Source: Clostridiales bacterium | GTDB taxonomy: Bacteria; Bacillota; Clostridia; Christensenellales; Aristaeellaceae | Assembly: GCA_015056205.1 (NCBI GenBank) | Contig: SVGS01000008.1 | Coordinates: 62,001-126,000, forward strand | Direction of reading: 5' to 3' | DNA: 64,000 nucleotides | Shown here: piece by piece, positions 61,509 through 64,000 of the stretch | Numbering within the stretch: the stretch's first letter is position 1 | Layout: each line of letters opens with the position of its first letter | Notes under the pieces: generated by a model | Told to the model about the DNA's origin: nothing | The model's database searches: none | The model's input: the letters and a program-made list of their open reading frames with translations, nothing else | Program-made: the position numbers and the translations under genes

Positions 61509-64000
61509 TTATTCCACCCGCCATGGAAAAATCGGAAGCGAACATTTACTTTCATCCTTCCCATAAATGGAAACCATAACATATATGTTATCTTCTTTAG
61601 TGATCGGGCGAAGCTCAAGCTGGAGTGGCTTATTGTCCATTACAAGTTCATGCGGCAAACTGCTGTTATGCTCCTCTCCAATGCGTAATTCGCATTCTGA
61701 GATATCAGGAAGCGTTCCGTCTTCTCTTGGAACGATTCTGATCTCCATGGATGGCATCGTAGCTTTACGGATTTCCCACTGTCTGTTATATGGAACCTGA
61801 TCTTGTTCAAATTCGGTAATCCGGCCCATTCCGGTGGCACGGTTCATTTCCCATTTGATTGAATCCAGGCTGAATTTACCTTTTATACTGGACACAGGGA
61901 TATCAAAAGCCAGGTCTCCCTGGATCGTTTCGTTGTTCACTCCAATGAGCCAGGTCAACACGCAGATTTCCGGGTTGCCGGCGAATGTCGGTAATAGTCC
62001 GGGATGAGGAATATTAAGCGTACCGGAACCGTCCGGCCGTACGTCGTTCAGTGTCACCACCTGCCAGAAGTCATCTGTATCCTTGCGCAGCAGGGCAAGG
62101 CGGCAAAAGTCGATCTTTTCTTCCAACCCCGGATCCAGTGGTACCTTTATGATCTTTCGATAGGATTCAGGGTTTTCAGGGAGTACCAGCGTGGTCTCCA
62201 GCGCTATTGGTTTTTTCTCCTTTTCCAGATCATAATTCCTGGTTTTCGCAGGAAGAACGTTGCAACTTTCCCCATTAATCCAATGCCCTCCTGGTTGCCC
62301 CGTCAAAAACTGCTCCGGAGGGATTATAACAGCTTTTTCGTGCTGAATGAACGCTTCTCGTCCAACGTCCCAAACAGCAAACGCAAGTTCACGCACGGAA
62401 GTCCTAGGTTCTTCCGGGGCTGTGCCATCAATAGCTTCTTCCTTGATTACGGTGCTGCGGGGAGCAAGGTAGATCGTATCAGAATAAGAAAAGGCATCTT
62501 GTCCGTTTACACTCGCTTCTCCGAATTTCAATGTGAGCCATTCATCTGATTTGTTGATATATTCCAGCATGAGCGAAATCAATGTGTTTCCTGCGGTCAG
62601 GCGACGTAGTCGTACCTGGTACAGGTTGTTTTCCGTCAGCACCGGCAGTTTTTCCCCATTCGGTGCCGGCAGCTCTTCAGGAGGAAAAAAGCAAGGAACA
62701 AATTCATCCGGCTGATTTATCTTCTTTCGGGTTTTAAGAGGTATAGACGGTTCGACAGGAAGTTCAAACAATGTATGCTTCGCAACATGGGAATCAGCAA
62801 GAACGGTAATGCTGTTCAGCACATGAACGCCCATTGACTCAAGAATATTCTCCTCCAGGTAGAGAACCTGGATATTGGGATCAGCGTCCGGCAGACTGTT
62901 CAGGAATGACAAATGATGATTTGATTCCTCAACAGTATACAATCTTTCCTTTCCTGCGAACAGATCTCCGTCCATTCGGGCATTGATATGAATACCATTC
63001 AGCAGTACCTCACCGAAAGCATAATCTTCCTTTCCTTCATTCTGAGCCAGGATGCTGATTTGCCAGCCGATGTTCTGGTCTTCCTGAACGTTCAGAAGTT
63101 TCAGCGAGATGCCGTTTTGATTGGTTTCTGACAGCACTGTAGCGCTTCCGCCCAGCATGGATATATCCTCAGAGGAAAATGTAAAGCAGAATGGAATATC
63201 CTCTTTATATTCCCGGGATGCAGAAACCTGGATCGTGCCGGAAATACTTTCAAGCGTTCTGATGAAAGCCAGATCTTCCGGGCTGATGGTAACCGTTACA
63301 TGGAACCTGTCACCTGGCTGGACTTTTTCGTACAGAGACGCATTCGCGATCCGGACTCCGTTAATAATCATATTCTTAAGTTGAAATGAGGTTTTTTCAT
63401 TCTGGCGATTCTCCAGTGTCCATTCCAGCTGAAGTCCGGGGGCATTGTCGGAAGTATTAATCCGGCAGTAAAGATCCGCTTTCATCAAATCGTTCTCCAC
63501 TGTTCCAGCTGTCGGTTTTAAATCATAGAGGTTTGAATCCGGTATTGCGACAGGCAGACTGCAAACGACATTCTGTTGGCTGTCAAGAATCCTGAACAAT
63601 GCATAAACCTGCTGGCCGGAGTGCAGTGGAGCCGCATGAAACTTCCATGCATTCTGCAGATACAGATTGTCATAAATTGCATGCTTTTCATTATAATTCC
63701 ATTGTCTGAAGTCCGGCAGTGTCCGTGTAGCGTCGATGCCGGGAAAAATCCGCGGATAGTGCCAAAACTGCAGAATTCTGAAGGACTCCTCGTAAAACGC
63801 CATGCGGCTGGAATAACTTTGTGTTGCCTCATCTTCCATAAGGTGTCGCTTGACCTCCGGATACTCGGAAGGATCATCGGCGTCAAGCTCGAAAAAGACA
63901 TGCTGTCCTTCAAAGGTATAATTATCCTTTAGGATGTAGTGGCTGAGAATCATTTTGGATTTTCCATCGTCGGTCAGCGTGTAGCTGATTGGCCCGGCAA
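61509..64000 (-). CDS. Clostripain-family paralogue, copy 3, cut by the window edge
   Basis: The frame is open to the last base, with about 830 codons visible and no start. Upstream of the first in-frame ATG (63953) it reads AGPISYTLTDDGKSK, which lines up with GLIGPLSVLPADQGRTEA in copies 1 and 2, so the gene continues beyond the window and its signal peptide and C11 domain must lie there if present. The visible part is the beta-rich C-terminal region: YPEVKRHLMEDEATQSYSSRM, QQVYALFRILDSQQNVVCSLPVA and the closing LQLELRPITKEDNIYVMVS all have counterparts in the other copies at modest identity. It is the oldest-looking member. TAA at 61509-61511 ends it. Confidence 0.8.
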   Translation of the reverse strand, partial: AGPISYTLTDDGKSKMILSHYILKDNYTFEGQHVFFELDADDPSEYPEVKRHLMEDEATQSYSSRMAFYEESFRILQFWHYPRIFPGIDATRTLPDFRQWNYNEKHAIYDNLYLQNAWKFHAAPLHSGQQVYALFRILDSQQNVVCSLPVAIPDSNLYDLKPTAGTVENDLMKADLYCRINTSDNAPGLQLEWTLENRQNEKTSFQLKNMIINGVRIANASLYEKVQPGDRFHVTVTISPEDLAFIRTLESISGTIQVSASREYKEDIPFCFTFSSEDISMLGGSATVLSETNQNGISLKLLNVQEDQNIGWQISILAQNEGKEDYAFGEVLLNGIHINARMDGDLFAGKERLYTVEESNHHLSFLNSLPDADPNIQVLYLEENILESMGVHVLNSITVLADSHVAKHTLFELPVEPSIPLKTRKKINQPDEFVPCFFPPEELPAPNGEKLPVLTENNLYQVRLRRLTAGNTLISLMLEYINKSDEWLTLKFGEASVNGQDAFSYSDTIYLAPRSTVIKEEAIDGTAPEEPRTSVRELAFAVWDVGREAFIQHEKAVIIPPEQFLTGQPGGHWINGESCNVLPAKTRNYDLEKEKKPIALETTLVLPENPESYRKIIKVPLDPGLEEKIDFCRLALLRKDTDDFWQVVTLNDVRPDGSGTLNIPHPGLLPTFAGNPEICVLTWLIGVNNETIQGDLAFDIPVSSIKGKFSLDSIKWEMNRATGMGRITEFEQDQVPYNRQWEIRKATMPSMEIRIVPREDGTLPDISECELRIGEEHNSSLPHELVMDNKPLQLELRPITKEDNIYVMVSIYGKDESKCSLPIFPWRVE

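Noticed and set aside
53492..64000. The clostripain array as part of a prophage or transposon
   Set aside because: No integrase, transposase, terminal repeats or phage structural genes are present; the flanking genes are housekeeping genes.
1..64000. tRNA, rRNA or other classic structured RNA genes
   Set aside because: I looked for cloverleaf-like and conserved rRNA patterns in the intergenic gaps and saw none; the gaps are short and hold promoters and terminators.

Overview
This is an ordinary chromosomal segment of a moderately GC-rich, low-biosynthesis-context Gram-positive bacterium. The combination of DnaD and DnaI helicase-loading proteins, a CdaA-CdaR c-di-AMP pair, RemA, a YicC-RemA-Gmk-RpoZ-CoaBC operon, a CBS-type manganese pyrophosphatase, an NfnAB-type electron-bifurcating pair and secreted clostripain-family peptidases points to the phylum Bacillota, class Clostridia. 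A gut or rumen lineage near Christensenellales/Aristaeellaceae is my best guess from memory, but this is inference only. Most genes have strong AGGAGG-type ribosome sites, and many promoters are near-consensus sigma-A boxes with exactly 17 bp spacers. No tRNA, rRNA, CRISPR array, transposase or phage gene was found.

Layout. 0-5.5 kb: an XpaC-TelA pair, then a gene joining dephospho-CoA kinase to a membrane-anchored lytic transglycosylase, overlapped by a family 5 solute-binding protein. 5.5-9.3 kb: PrmA, RsmE, MtaB, HinT and S21 (translation and RNA modification). 9.3-14.3 kb: a TRM11-like methyltransferase, a divergent Rho, a CBS-type pyrophosphatase and a PPC-domain protein. 14.3-18.2 kb: a MATE exporter and an SH3 protein facing PutP. 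18.3-22.7 kb: L31, YqhQ-like DUF1385, PrmC, RF1 and threonylcarbamoyl-AMP synthase. 22.7-26 kb: tandem-domain PPK2 and Pgi. 26-29.8 kb: a Zur-ZnuA-ZnuC-ZnuB zinc operon whose promoter sits between two 7-1-7 operators, plus a flavin reductase. 29.8-33.5 kb: a beta-mannosidase and the L13-S9 operon. 33.5-38 kb: CdaA, CdaR, a membrane protein, a P-loop ATPase and an rRNA methyltransferase. 38-42 kb: a small conserved protein, a large SH3/peptidoglycan-binding secreted protein, an exported protein and S20. 42-47 kb: a NadD-YqeK fusion with RsfS, converging on the YicC-RemA-Gmk-RpoZ-CoaBC operon. 47-53.4 kb: phosphofructokinase, an ArsC/Spx-like protein, DnaI, DnaD and NfnB-NfnA. 53.5-64 kb: three tandem giant secreted clostripain-family proteins, the last cut by the window edge.

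The most unusual items are the CoaE-transglycosylase fusion; a Rho that keeps its RNA-binding domain but lacks the ATPase glutamate and both arginine fingers; the two-operator Zur promoter; and the three-copy clostripain array, in which the peptidase half of two copies is almost identical while the C-terminal halves have diverged in patches. Gaps between genes are short; none exceeds 300 bases.
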